Positions 24,301 to 35,313 of a stretch of DNA of 64,000 nt are shown here, piece by piece. Under the pieces are notes generated by a model. That model had not been told where the DNA came from, did not search any database, and was given only the letters and a program-made list of their open reading frames with translations. Each line of letters opens with the position of its first letter. Within the stretch, counting starts at the first letter, position 1. Made by a program: the position numbers and the translations under genes. Where the stretch lies: the NCBI RefSeq assembly GCF_026151205.1, contig NC_087079.1:18305287-18369286 (forward strand), read 5' to 3'. The stretch comes from Bolinopsis microptera (Eukaryota; Ctenophora; Tentaculata; Lobata; Bolinopsidae).

Positions 24301-27300
24301 AAGTTTGATTCCGGTCGGAGGAAGCTCACAGCAGAAAGCTTAACAAGACGAAAATTTGTATTTTCCAAATGCTGTCCCATTTTCAGATATGAAAATTTCT
24401 GAACACAAATTTGACAGATTTGATGAAATTTTTGCCCAGAAACCAATTAGCCAGTTAATTGATGATGGTATGAAACCAAATTGGGGTACTGGAAGTCAAA
24501 ATCTGGAAGAAAATTGGAAAATCATATTGTCCCATAATCTGTCCCATTTTCAGTTTTTGAAGATGAAATTTCCAGGACCGAAATTTTACAGTTTTGACCG
24601 AATTTCTGACCTGCAACCAATTAGTCAATCAACTATAGTTGGCATATGACACGATTGTGGTGCTAGAAGTTTGATTCCGGTCGGAGGAAGCTCACAGCAG
24701 AAAGCTTAACAAGACGAAAATTTGTATTTTCCAAATGCTGTCCCATTTTCAGATATGAAAATTTCTGAACACAAATTTGACAGATTTGATGAAATTTATG
24801 CCCAGAAAACTATTAATCAGTTAATTGATGATGATTTGAAATCAAATTGGGGTACTGGAAGTCAAAATCTCGAAGAAAATTTGAAAATCATACTGTCCCA
24901 TAGTCTGTCCCATTTTCAGTTTTTGAAGATGAAATTTCCAGGACCGAAATTTTACAGTTTTGACCGAATTTCTGACCTGCAACCAATTAGCCAATCAACT
25001 ATAAATGGCATATGACACGATTGAGGTGCTGGAAGTTTGATTCCGGTCGGAGGAAGCTCACAGCAGAAAGCTTAACAAGACGAAAATTTGTATTTTCCAA
25101 ATGCTGTCCCATTTTCAGATATGAAAATTTCTGAACACAAATTTGACAGATTGGATGAAATTTATGCCCAGAAACCTATTAATCAGTTAATTGATGATGG
25201 TATGAAACCAAATTGGGGTACTGGAAGTCAAAATCTGGAAGAAAATAGGAAAATCATATTGTCCCATAGTCTGTCCCATTTTCAGTTTTTGAAGATGAAA
25301 TTTCCAGGACCGAAATTTTACAGTTTTGACCGAATTTCTGACCTGCAACCAATTAGTCAATCAACTATAGATGGCATATGACACGATTGAGGTGCTGGAA
25401 GTTTGATTCCGGTCGGAGGAAGCTCACAGCAGAAAGCTTAACAAGACGAAAATTTGTATTTTCCAAATGCTGTCCCATTTTCAGATATGAAAATTTCTGA
25501 ACACACATTTGACAGATTTGATAATCTTTTTGCCCAGAAACCAATTAGTCAGTTAATTGATGATGGTATGAAACCAAATTGGGGTACTGGAAGTCAAAAT
25601 CTCGAAGAAAATAGGAAAATCATATTGTCCCATAGTCTGTCCCATTTTCAGTTTTTGAAGATGAAATTTCCAGGACCGAAATTTTACAGTTTTGACCGAA
25701 TTTCTGACCTGCAACTAATTAGCCAATCAACTATAGATGGCATATGACACGATTGAGGTCCTGGAAGTTTGATTCCGGTCGGAGGAAGCTCACAGCAGAA
25801 AGCTTAACAAGACGAAAATTTGTATTTTCCAAATGCTGTCCCATTTTCAGATATGAAAATTTCTGAACACAAATTTGACAGATTTGATGAAATTTTTGCC
25901 CAGAAACCAATTAGCCAGTTAATTGATGATGGTATGAAACCAAATTGGGGTACTGGAAGTCAAAATCTGGAAGAAAATTGGAAAATCATATTGTCCCATA
26001 GTCTGTCCCATTTTCAGTTTTTGAAGATGAAATTTCCAGGACCGAAATTTTACAGTTTTGACCGAATTTCTGACCTGCAACCAATTAGTCAATCAACTAT
26101 AGTTGGCATATGACACGATTGTGGTGCTAGAAGTTTGATTCCGGTCGGAGGAAGCTCACAGCAGAAAGCTTAACAAGACAAAAATTTGTATTTTCCAAAT
26201 GCTGTCCCATTTTCAGATATGAAAATTTCTGAACACAAATTTGACAGATTTGATGAAATTTTTGCCCAGAAACCAATTAGCCAGTTAATTGATGATGGTA
26301 TGAAACCAAATTGGGGTACTGGAAGTCAAAATCTGGAAGAAAATTGGAAAATCATATTGTCCCATAATCTGTCCCATTTTCAGTTTTTGAAGATGAAATT
26401 TCCAGGACCGAAATTTTACAGTTTTGACCGAATTTCTGACCTGCAACCAATTAGTCAATCAACTATAGTTGGCATATGACACGATTGTGGTGCTAGAAGT
26501 TTGATTCCGGTCGGAGGAAGCTCACAGCAGAAAGCTTAACAAGACGAAAATTTGTATTTTCCAAATGCTGTCCCATTTTCAGATATGAAAATTTCTGAAC
26601 ACAAATTTGACAGATTGGATGAAATTTATGCCCAGAAAACTATTAATCAGTTAATTGATGATGATTTGAAACCAAATTGGGGTACTGGAAGTCAAAATCT
26701 CGAAGAAAATTTGAAAATCATACTGTCCCATAGTCTGTCCCATTTTCAGTTTTTGAAGATGAAATTTCCAGGACCGAAATTTTACAGTTTTGACCGAATT
26801 TCTGACCTGCAACCAATTAGCCAATCAACTATAAATGGCATATGACACGATTGAGGTGCTGGAAGTTTGATTCCGGTCGGAGGAAGCTCACAGCAGAAAG
26901 CTTAACAAGACGAAAATTTGTATTTTCCAAATGCTGTCCCATTTTCAGATATGAAAATTTCTGAACACAAATTTGACAGATTGGATGAAATTTATGCCCA
27001 GAAACCTATTAATCAGTTAATTGATGATGGTATGAAACCAAATTGGGGTACTGGAAGTCAAAATCTCGAAGAAAATAGGAAAATCATATTGTCCCATAGT
27101 CTGTCCCATTTTCAGTTTTTGAAGATGAAATTTCCAGGACCGAAATTTTACAGTTTTGACCGAATTTCTGACCTGCAACCAATTAGTCAATCAACTATAG
27201 ATGGCATATGACACGATTGAGGTGCTGGAAGTTTGATTCCGGTCGGAGGAAGCTCACAGCAGAAAGCTTAACAAGACGAAAATTTGTATTTTCCAAATGC

Positions 27301-28475
27301 TGTCCCATTTTCAGATATGAAAATTTCTGAACACACATTTGACAGATTTGATAAACTTTTTGCCCAGAAACCAATTAGTCAGTTAATTGATGATGGTATG
27401 AAACCAAATTGGGGTACTGGAAGTCAAAATCTCGAAGAAAATAGGAAAATCATATTGTCCCATAGTCTGTCCCATTTTCAGTTTTTGAAGATGAAATTTC
27501 CAGGACCGAAATTTTACAGTTTTGACCGAATTTCTGAGCTGCAACTAATTAGCCAATCAACTATAGATGGCATATGACACGATTGAGGTCCTGGAAGTTT
27601 GATTCCGGTCGGAGGAAGCTCACAGCAGAAAGCTTAACAAGACGAAAATTTGTATTTTCCAAATGCTGTCCCATTTTCAGATATGAAAATTTCTGAACAC
27701 AAATTTGACAGATTTGATGAAATTTTTGCCCAGAAACCAATTAGCCAGTTAATTGATGATGGTATGAAACCAAATTGGGGTACTGGAAGTCAAAATCTGG
27801 AAGAAAATTGGAAAATCATATTGTCCCATAGTCTGTCCCATTTTCAGTTTTTGAAGATGAAATTTCCAGGACCGAAATTTTATAGTTTTTACCGAATTTC
27901 TGACCTGCAACCAATTAGTAAATCAACTATAGATGGCATATGACACGATTGAGGTGCTGGAAGTTTGATTCCGGTCGGAGGAAGCTCACAGCAGAAAGCT
28001 TAACAAGACGAAAATTTGTATTTTCCAAATGCTGTCCCATTTTCAGATATGAAAATTTCTGAACACAAATTTGACAGATTTGATGAAATTTTTGCCCAGA
28101 AACCAATTAGCCAGTTAATTGATGATGGTATGAAACCAAATTGGGGTACTGGAAGTCAAAATCTGGAAGAAAATTGGAAAATCATATTGTCCCATAGTCT
28201 GTCCCATTTTCAGTTTTTGAAGATGAAATTTCCAGGACCGAAATTTTACAGTTTTGACCGAATTTCTGACCTGCAACTAATTAGTCAATCAACTATAAAT
28301 GGCATATGACACGATTGAGGTGCTGGAAGTTTGATTCCGGTCGGAGGAAGCTCACAGCAGAAAGCTTAACAAGACGAAAATTTGTATTTTCCAAATGCTG
28401 TCCCATTTTCAGATATGAAAATTTCTGAACACAAATTTGACAGATTGGATGAAATTTATGCCCAGAAACCAATAA
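18391..28475 (+). repeat. 366-bp satellite array with higher-order structure
   Basis: About 27.5 tandem monomers of exactly 366 bp are present; successive phase points lie at 18500, 18866, 19232, 19598 and so on to 28382. Monomers fall into recognisable types through shared variants. For example, type B has an in-frame TAA in GAAATTTAAGCCC at 18866 and 22892. The order is A-B-C-D-E-F-F-G-A-D-E'-F, then B-C-D-E-F-G-A-D-E'-F, then G-A-D-E-H and a partial A. An 11-monomer block (18866-22891) is thus followed by a 10-monomer version of itself (22892-26551). Each monomer has a short hairpin around GGAAGTTTGATTCCGG. The 97-codon frame in most monomers starts at TTG and is not considered a gene. Confidence 0.95.
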
Positions 28476-28507
28476 TATATTTAAATTAACTAACAGTGAA
28501 AATTCAG

Positions 28508-28613
28508 GACAGACCCTGCATCTCGAGTGGACCATTGGGAAGAAGATGTTTTGAGGCTGATGCTCCATACTGAGGACGTTTCTGGAACTCTAGGAGTAAC
28601 CTGTTCTATCCAG
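28508..28613 (+). CDS. Candidate isolated plus-strand exon
   Basis: A 106-bp segment lies between an acceptor (GAAAATTCAG|G) and a donor (ATCCAG|GTAACT). It is open in one frame for 35 codons, with residues DHWEEDVLRLMLHTEDV in the middle and TCSIQ at the end. It lies just beyond the satellite edge. No neighbouring plus-strand exon was found within the window, so a partner exon would have to lie across the satellite. The family is not recognised. It may be chance. Confidence 0.3.
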
Positions 28614-29322
28614 GTAACTATGGCAACCACTTTTGTTAATATACAAACTAATTACAACACTACAAATCTATTACATTTATTGAGAAAATTATGTAATGTA
28701 ACGCGATGGAACTTCTTTAAGCGGATAATTCCAGTCCAAACCCTGGAAACATGACATGAAAGATTTGTTTTACTTGTTGCATGAAAAGCACTAATATATA
28801 ATATTAGTTATCTGTTATATCCATTATCCAAGTATCTTCTTATTAATATCTTATTTCAATCGGGCACTCGGTGACCTGTGTGTTATTCAGTTATTGTCAT
28901 GTGATTCTGTCCTGTTCAAGTTGCAAATCACAATTTTAACTGATTTGGAACTTAAATAACCCGAATTACGGGTTTAAACTGGATATCGCAGTGATATGAC
29001 AAGTTTTAGCGAGATTTCAACTAAACTAGAGCGTACTTTGTTTTCGTTACATAAAACATTAAATAGTTTATTAGATAGTTTATTGAAGAGAAAGTGGATT
29101 AACGAGGCTGATATTGGTCACTCCGATTGTAACAGTGTAACACTTGACTTTTAAATTTTTAATAGTTTAATGAATCTTTAATAATGGTTTAAATAGACAC
29201 TCACATATTTTAAAGCTACGACGAATAAGAAACAAATTTTCCTTGCCAGCTAAATTAAGATGAAATCAACAAACGGAATAGAAAATCACTTCCCAAAAAA
29301 TGAAATAAAACTAGTTAAAAGG
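28614..29322. other. Intergenic stretch and presumed 3' UTR
   Basis: No coding signal is seen. Two minus-strand AATAAA hexamers (TTTATT on the plus strand at about 29065 and 29081) lie roughly 240-260 bp downstream of the stop codon at 29323. They are plausible polyadenylation signals for the minus-strand gene. Confidence 0.4.
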
Positions 29323-31246
29323 TTAATGTAAAATGCTAATGAACTCCTTTACATTTGCCACAATCTTCTCGTTACTCTGTTTCTTCAGAAGCCATATTGC
29401 TGGAGAGACCATGTCTTCAAGAACGTACATCTCCTCGTCAAGTGAACTAGATCTAGCTATCTCCACCATACACTTGGTCATGTTTTGTAGATAATTCAAT
29501 TTGTGAGGGGGTTCTCTTTCAAGTGTCTCAATGATAATATCAGAAATAAATTTGAAGATCTTGGCGAGTTCAGTTTTTCCTGGAGCAGCATATTCAACTG
29601 TTTTATCATAGGACATCTTGCTAAGCTCGTTGAAGACCAGTTTGTACTTCAAGGGATATCTGGTCATTAGCCAGAGCACTTTAAGAAGGGGTGGATCAAT
29701 AGGGTTTACACAAATAGCTATTCCAATCACATCGTTAACAAGCATGTGCTCTAGTCTTGAGACGTCCAGATTGTGGGACTCTGGGAACACAATTACACTG
29801 TTCATGAATGTTAAAAAATAATCCATCATGCTTTTGTGCTTCTCCATCTTCCCCCAGATAATTGGGAGGATGTTTCCTATCTTTTCTAGAGTAAGGAAGT
29901 TTAACTCATGCTCACGAATCATAATTATGAATGTGTAGATAATGTTACCGATCAAGTCATGATGGTCAGTACACTGCAAGCCGTGTAATAAAAAGTCCAC
30001 AGTTTTGAACTTGTTGTCCATATCTTGAAGTTCATCCAAAGTGCCGGCACTGATGATGACATGAAGTGTCTTGATGCTTGTATGAAAAGCACATTTCTGA
30101 CTCGAAAACCCCTCTGGGAAAATGGTCATGCTGCTAAAAGATTCCTCCTGTGTAACAACAAAATGATTTATGTGCAACCCAGTGAAGGTCATCACCATTT
30201 CTAAAAGATGTGAAGTTTTCTCAAAATTCTGCAGAATATTCGAAACAATATTTGACGTTGACGAGAGGTAAGATGGATTTCTTTTACTGAACGCCAGCAG
30301 TGTCGAAATAATCTCATTTCCGGGACTGGAGAGGAGATCTCTTAGCTCGTCAGATTTTGCGTCAGCTTTAATAACCGAATAGATAGAACTTAAACATGAT
30401 CTAGCATGTTTTGGTTTTATTCCAATCGAGTCCGTTTGCTTAGTGTACGCACCGAACTGAAAGATCGATCCCGCTTTGAACACTATTTCACTTTTCAAGA
30501 AGGCTATCATCAAATGAAGCAGTGCAATTCTATCCATATTGGGTAAACTAGAAGTCGTCACTTGACCCTGTAGTTCTATAAAGCTAGTAATTGCATTTGT
30601 TATCAAACAGCAGGGATCCGACTTAGAATGGCTCGATAAGCAGAAGTTGGTAGTGTTTTGCGGTAATTTTTCCAGAAAGAGGACCAGTCTTTCCATAATT
30701 CTGGAGCTGAGAATGAGTTTCAAGTATCGTTTCAAGTTTTTTGCGGTCATAGAATATCTTGTGACTAAGGAGGAGAGAGTTTCGGCTATCAGTTGTAGAG
30801 CATCCAATTCCACCGCATGTCTGCAAATCTGATGGAATGCTTCTGTACCTCCATCAGCAGAAACCAGCCAGCTTACCGTTTCTGAAATAATTAAAACTTT
30901 AATTTAAAGTAAGGACCATTATCTTCGCAATATCCCGATTTTATCAAGAATATAAAATAACAAGTAAGCTAGTAAAGACGAATTCCGAAAGTTAAAGAGT
31001 TTAAATTGCGTATATTATAGTATTTGTACCTTTCAGCAGCTTCTCTTCTTTATTTACAAGTTCCAGTAGTTGCGTACAGAGTCTAGTCGCTTCTCCTTCT
31101 CTATTGGACCCTTTAGTCGTATCAGTATCTTCTTTACCGGCTCCATCATTCACTAACAGTAGAACACTGGTAATGTAACTTATTTTACTATTTTCTACTT
31201 GGACACGTTCATTTGAGTTTGAGGATATTGGTAAATATAAGTGACC
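29323..31246 (-). CDS. Helix-rich protein gene, last two exons (unrecognised)
   Basis: The final exon 30881-29323 encodes 519 residues and ends with TAA. The preceding exon 31246-31030 encodes 72 more. It joins in frame (donor AAAG|GTACAA, acceptor TTATTTCAG) and has a possible acceptor CCTTTTAATAG. The exons have no ATG near their 5' end, so the gene continues upstream toward the assembly gap. The sequence is Leu/Ile/Lys-rich with repeated amphipathic helices (for example ATRLCTQLLELVNKEEKLL, GNIIYTFIIMIREHELNFL, LLKVLWLMTRYPLKYKLVF). It has no signal peptide or transmembrane segment. The pattern suggests an ARM/HEAT-like alpha-solenoid of some 590 residues or more. I do not recognise the family; meiotic or DNA-repair scaffold proteins of similar character are possible but unproven. 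Confidence 0.75.
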
Positions 31247-31400
31247 CTATTAAAAGGCACAGTGTAGTTGACTTTGTCACACTATGAAATTACTTAAACC
31301 CTTGATGGTTAGGATAATCGTCTCATCCTCTAGGCTAAATTTGTCACATAACGATATCTTAATCAGGTGATAAGATATTGCTTAAATACGGCCGGCACGG
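31247..31400. other. Intron or upstream sequence left of the gap
   Basis: No exon is recognised. The sequence ends GCCGGCACGG immediately before the run of Ns. The upstream part of the helix-rich gene may be lost in or beyond the gap. Confidence 0.3.
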
Positions 31401-31500
31401 NNNNNNNNNNNNNNNNNNNNNNNNNNNNNNNNNNNNNNNNNNNNNNNNNNNNNNNNNNNNNNNNNNNNNNNNNNNNNNNNNNNNNNNNNNNNNNNNNNNN
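31401..31500. other. Assembly gap (100 Ns)
   Basis: Exactly 100 Ns are present. That is the conventional size for a gap of unknown length, so the distance across it is not meaningful. Confidence 0.99.
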
Positions 31501-31585
31501 CCAGTACCTCAATTTATTGATTAATTGGTCTTTGAGAAAAAATTTCATCATATAGCTGTCAAATTTGTGTTCAAAAATTTTGTTT
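31501..31585 (-). repeat. Diverged 366-bp satellite monomer fragment
   Basis: The reverse complement contains GAACACAAATTTGACAG, ATGATGAAATTTT and AATTAATCA in the same order as the satellite at 18.4-28.5 kb. It is an isolated, diverged and inverted fragment bordering the gap. Confidence 0.6.
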
Positions 31586-31664
31586 GTAGGTTTATAACCT
31601 ACCAAAACGCGCGCCGAGTTGGACTTGTCGACGGTCCTGATATTTTACGAGTATCACCCGTTAA
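31586..31664 (+). mobile_element. SINE-like mini-element, copy C
   Basis: It starts GTAGGTTTATAACCTACC and contains ACGCGCGCCGAGTTGGACT. It then has GTCGACGGTCCTGATATTTT and ends ACGAGTATCACCCGTTAA. This is the cleanest version of the element, at 79 bp. Flanking AAAATTTTGT and AAAATTTGTC form only an imperfect duplication. Like copy B, it lies in a satellite monomer. Confidence 0.65.
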
Positions 31665-32323
31665 AAAATTTGTCCGTTCAACATTTTTTCAAAAATGTTA
31701 AATTATTTAAAGTTACGAATGACAAATGGATGTTTTAGCAAAAATTGAAGGACTTCGCCGCTTCGACGCGCCGCGCAAACTAGCATTCTTCCTTCCTCTG
31801 GAAGAATTGACATCGTCAATCAAAGCAGAAAAAAAGGAATTTTGGAGATCCAAGATCGCGGGAAATTTAGGTTTCGTGTCTATCCGTCACAATTTACCAT
31901 GACAACAAGATCAGAAGGACGCGCGCAGCGCGAGAGGGTTGTTTGCGGAGATTTGTCGCCTCACGTTGTAGGCCCGCCGCGCAAGAGTGCGCGGCTTGGC
32001 TGTTGGCTGTATTGACGTATTGTGGCTTTCGCTACGATAGTAGCAGAAATGATAAGGATATTAATTGATTGACGATGTCAACCCTTCCAGATCGTTCACA
32101 GAAAAACTGTGTAAAAGATCGAAATAAATTACTTCATGTCAACTCAATCTCACTTCCTTTTTCATTACACAGTTTTTATGTACCCTGCATCTTCCCCTTC
32201 TCACTTATTTCTCACTTTCTGCTCATCTCGCCCGCTCAATACATCTTTCCGACGACTCTCTTATCTTCTATAATGATTCCGATTCCCTTCATGGTTTCCG
32301 ATTCCCTTCATGGTATGCCCCTT
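31665..32323. other. Unassigned stretch
   Basis: The sequence contains GC-rich patches (GACGCGCCGCGC near 31765, GCCCGCCGCGCAAGAGTGCG near 31971). These weakly resemble sequence near 5800 and 6870, so another dispersed repeat may be present. No gene is supported; a 127-codon open frame at 32069-32452 runs through repeat sequence. Confidence 0.3.
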
Positions 32324-32380
32324 TTTCCGCCTTCGGCGGCGCGCGCTTCGCGCGCGAAAAGTGGCATGCAACGTATGTCA
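32324..32380 (-). repeat. GC-rich double-hairpin element, copy 2 (inverted)
   Basis: Reverse complement of the 5024-5080 copy, including TGACATACGTTGCATGCCAC and both GC hairpins. It faces copy 3, 240 bp away, so the pair may be the two ends of one short palindromic element. Confidence 0.7.
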
Positions 32381-32619
32381 AGTCACGCAGTACGCATAGA
32401 CACATGGCTATGTGAACCCGAAAACCAGTCAGGTGCTATTATACACCATTGAGCTATCTGAATCTCGCCGACAACTCAATCCCAACAATTCACTACTTGT
32501 ATATTGTACTAAACATTACATGCCTTATTATATTATATCAGCTGCTGTGTTACACACAAGTGTGTAACTCACACTCATTAACACTAATAATTATACTGAC
32601 CCACCAGATGAATTATATT

Positions 32620-32703
32620 TGACATACGTTGCATGCCACTTTTCGCGCGCGAAGCGCGCGCCGCCGAAGGTATGCCGCCGAAGGCATGCCGCCGAAGGCA
32701 TGC
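32620..32703 (+). repeat. GC-rich double-hairpin element, copy 3 with 14-bp reiteration
   Basis: The element is as in copy 1, but its 3' end is expanded into about three copies of GCCGCCGAAGGCAT. The expansion retains the CGCCGAAGGC-type hairpin core. Confidence 0.65.
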
Positions 32704-32887
32704 ATAGTTGCAACATTGGATTCTTCGGCTACTTAAACATGGCATAAAATATGGCTGTGGCTAGAATCCCACCCCCATTTTAATTTAAGTCTGTCCATCT
32801 CGCCCACACAAAACATCCTTCTCTGTTATGACACAATTTATCTCCAATTTATCTCCTTTCGTCTCACTTACTTTTGTTGTTATATTA

Positions 32888-33101
32888 GGGGCTGCCCACA
32901 CTACGCCTCTATTCCCCGAATGTCTGCCCACACTACGCCATGTTTTGACGGGCCACATGGCGTGGGTCAAAAAAACCGGATTCACACAACGAGGCGCGTA
33001 GTGTGGGCAGAGCTCCCGCCAGTTGGCGTGGAAACTCGATCGGGGAATTCTGGCACGGATTTTTAAAATTCGGGGAATAGAGGCGTAGTGTGGGCAGACC
33101 C
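32888..33101. mobile_element. PIF/Harbinger-like MITE with TTA target duplication
   Basis: This 214-bp element has terminal inverted repeats of about 32 bp. The left end is GGGGCTGCCCACACTACGCC, followed by TCTATTCCCCGAA; the right end is the reverse complement of GGGTCTGCCCACACTACGCC and the same continuation. TTA occurs at 32885-32887 and 33102-33104. GGG-ending termini with a 3-bp TTA/TWA duplication are diagnostic of PIF/Harbinger elements. There is no coding capacity. Confidence 0.8.
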
Positions 33102-33184
33102 TTACACATTTTCTCTACCCTGCATCTCCCTCTTATTTCTGCTCAATACATCTTTCCGCCGACTCTCTTCATATCTTCTATAAT

Positions 33185-33240
33185 GACACTTAATTTAAGC
33201 CCTCTCACTCTTTCTGCAAGAAAAAGTGAGAGGACTTAAA
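33185..33240. repeat. Short inverted repeat hairpin
   Basis: CCTCTCACTCTTTCT-GCA-AGAAAAAGTGAGAGG with TTAAG/CTTAA outside forms a stem of about 20 bp with one or two mismatches. It may be a terminator-like or small MITE structure. Function is unknown. Confidence 0.4.
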
Positions 33241-33270
33241 TATTTTAAGTTCTAGCATAATTAGCTTCCA

Positions 33271-34597
33271 TAATGAGGTCTGATCGTCATCTTCTTACAG
33301 CGTTCGATGTCTGTGTGAAGGTAAAATGGTGATATCCTCTGGATCAGGCAGAGGTTGAGTGTTATCGGGATTATTTCTTTAGTAGTGGAACAGCAATACT
33401 AAGGTAATGGGACTACTGCGGACCCTCTACCGGCCAAACCTTGTTAACAAAGCCGCAGTCAAGGTTCGGTGAACGGTAGTTAAAAGCGCTTAAGGGACAT
33501 AAGTCAAATTGGTAGAGCAACATCATGTAGTGGACATCTTAAGAAATGAGGAGTGGGTAGAATGTTAGGTTGCTCCTTTATAAATCGTCTTTTTCTCCGA
33601 TAATAAGTTGACATCAAGTCTTGAAAATTATTCGAGAAGAATCTCGAATAATTTAGTTGCAGCGTGCCACATGGCTATCTAAACTGCAAACCCTACCCAT
33701 TGCTGAGCAAGGCCTTTATCTTCTCCGACGAGCGGGATCATCAATAATGAGGTCTGATCGTCATCTTCTTACAGCGTTCGATGTCTGTGTGAAGGTAAAA
33801 TGGTGATATCCTCTGGATCAGGCAGAGGTTGAGTGTTATCGGGATTATTTCTTTAGTAGTGGAACAGCAATACTAAGGTAATGGGACTACTGCGGACCCT
33901 CTACCGGCCAAACCTTGTTAACAAAGCCGCAGTCAAGGTTCGGTGAACGGTAGTTAAAAGCGCTTAAGGGACATAAGTCAAATTGGTAGAGCAACATCAT
34001 GTAGTGGACATCTTAAGAAATGAGGAGTGGGTAGAATGTTAGGTTGCTCCTTTATAAATCGTCTTTTTCTCCGATAATAAGTTGACATCAAGTCTTGAAA
34101 ATTATTCGAGAAGAATCTCGAATAATTTAGTTGCAGCGTGCCACATGGCTATCTAAACTGCAAACCCTACCCATTGCTGAGCAAGGCCTTTATCTTCTCC
34201 GACGAGCGGGATCATCAATAATGAGGTCTGATCGTCATCTTCTTACAGCGTTCGATGTCTGTGTGAAGGTAAAATGGTGATATCCTCTGGATCAGGCAGA
34301 GGTTGAGTGTTATCGGGATTATTTCTTTAGTAGTGGAACAGCAATACTAAGGTAATGGGACTACTGCGGACCCTCTACCGGCCAAACCTTGTTAACAAAG
34401 CCGCAGTCAAGGTTCGGTGAACGGTAGTTAAAAGCGCTTAAGGGACATAAGTCAAATTGGTAGAGCAACATCATGTAGTGGACATCTTAAGAAATGAGGA
34501 GTGGGTAGAATGTTAGGTTGCTCCTTTATAAATCGTCTTTTTCTCCGATAATAAGTTGACATCAAGTCTTGAAAATTATTCGAGAAGAATCTCGAAT
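33271..34597 (+). repeat. 474-bp tandem repeat, 2.8 direct copies
   Basis: Copies start at 33271, 33745 and 34219 and appear identical. Each begins TAATGAGGTCTGATCGTCAT. Each contains a nested stem-loop at relative position 157-209 (CTACCG...CGGTAG outside, AACCTTG...CAAGGTT inside) and a second hairpin ATTATTCGAGA-AGAA-TCTCGAATAAT. The third copy is cut off after ATCTCGAA, where an inverted copy begins. No open frame of note is present. Confidence 0.9.
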
Positions 34598-35313
34598 GTC
34601 AACTTATTATCGGAGAAAAAGACGATTTATAAAGGAGCAACCTAACATTCTACCCACTCCTCATTTCTTAAGATGTCCACTACATGATGTTGCTCTACCA
34701 ATTTGACTTATGTCCCTTAAGCGCTTTTAACTACCGTTCACCGAACCTTGACTGCGGCTTTGTTAACAAGGTTTGGCCGGTAGAGGGTCCGCAGTAGTCC
34801 CATTACCTTAGTATTGCTGTTCCACTACTAAAGAAATAATCCCGATAACACTCAACCTCTGCCTGATCCAGAGGATATCACCATTTTACCTTCACACAGA
34901 CATCGAACGCTGTAAGAAGATGACGATCAGACCTCATTATTGATGATCCCGCTCGTCGGAGAAGATAAAGGCCTTGCTCAGCAATGGGTAGGGTTTGCAG
35001 TTTAGATAGCCATGTGGCACGCTGCAACTAAATTATTCGAGATTCTTCTCGAATAATTTTCAAGACTTGATGTCAACTTATTATCGGAGAAAAAGACGAT
35101 TTATAAAGGAGCAACCTAACATTCTACCCACTCCTCATTTCTTAAGATGTCCACTACATGATGTTGCTCTACCAATTTGACTTATGTCCCTTAAGCGCTT
35201 TTAACTACCGTTCACCGAACCTTGACTGCGGCTTTGTTAACAAGGTTTGGCCGGTAGAGGGTCCGCAGTAGTCCCATTACCTTAGTATTGCTGTTCCACT
35301 ACTAAAGAAATAA
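34598..35313 (-). repeat. Inverted 474-bp repeat copies (first set)
   Basis: About 1.5 copies of the same unit run in opposite orientation, so 34219-34563 and 34599-34943 form a perfect-looking foldback around a 35-bp loop. The end reads AAGAAATAATTAGCTTCC. The phrase AATTAGCTTCC also occurs at the left border of the direct copies (33259-33269), so it marks the outer boundary of the whole structure. Confidence 0.85.

Noticed and set aside
18500..28309. Series of 97-codon open frames, one per satellite monomer
   Set aside because: They start at TTG rather than ATG, and some monomers carry an in-frame TAA. Variants change residues freely, and each frame stops before the next monomer. The frames are a by-product of near-identical repeats.
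32069..32452. 127-codon plus-strand frame
   Set aside because: It runs through the GC-rich hairpin element and repetitive flank, with no domain or splice support.
33495..33540. tRNA-like A-box (GTCAAATTGGTAGAGCA) in the 474-bp unit
   Set aside because: It resembles a tRNA D-arm, but no cloverleaf follows. The only B-box-like sequence (GGTTCGGTGAAC) lies upstream rather than downstream.
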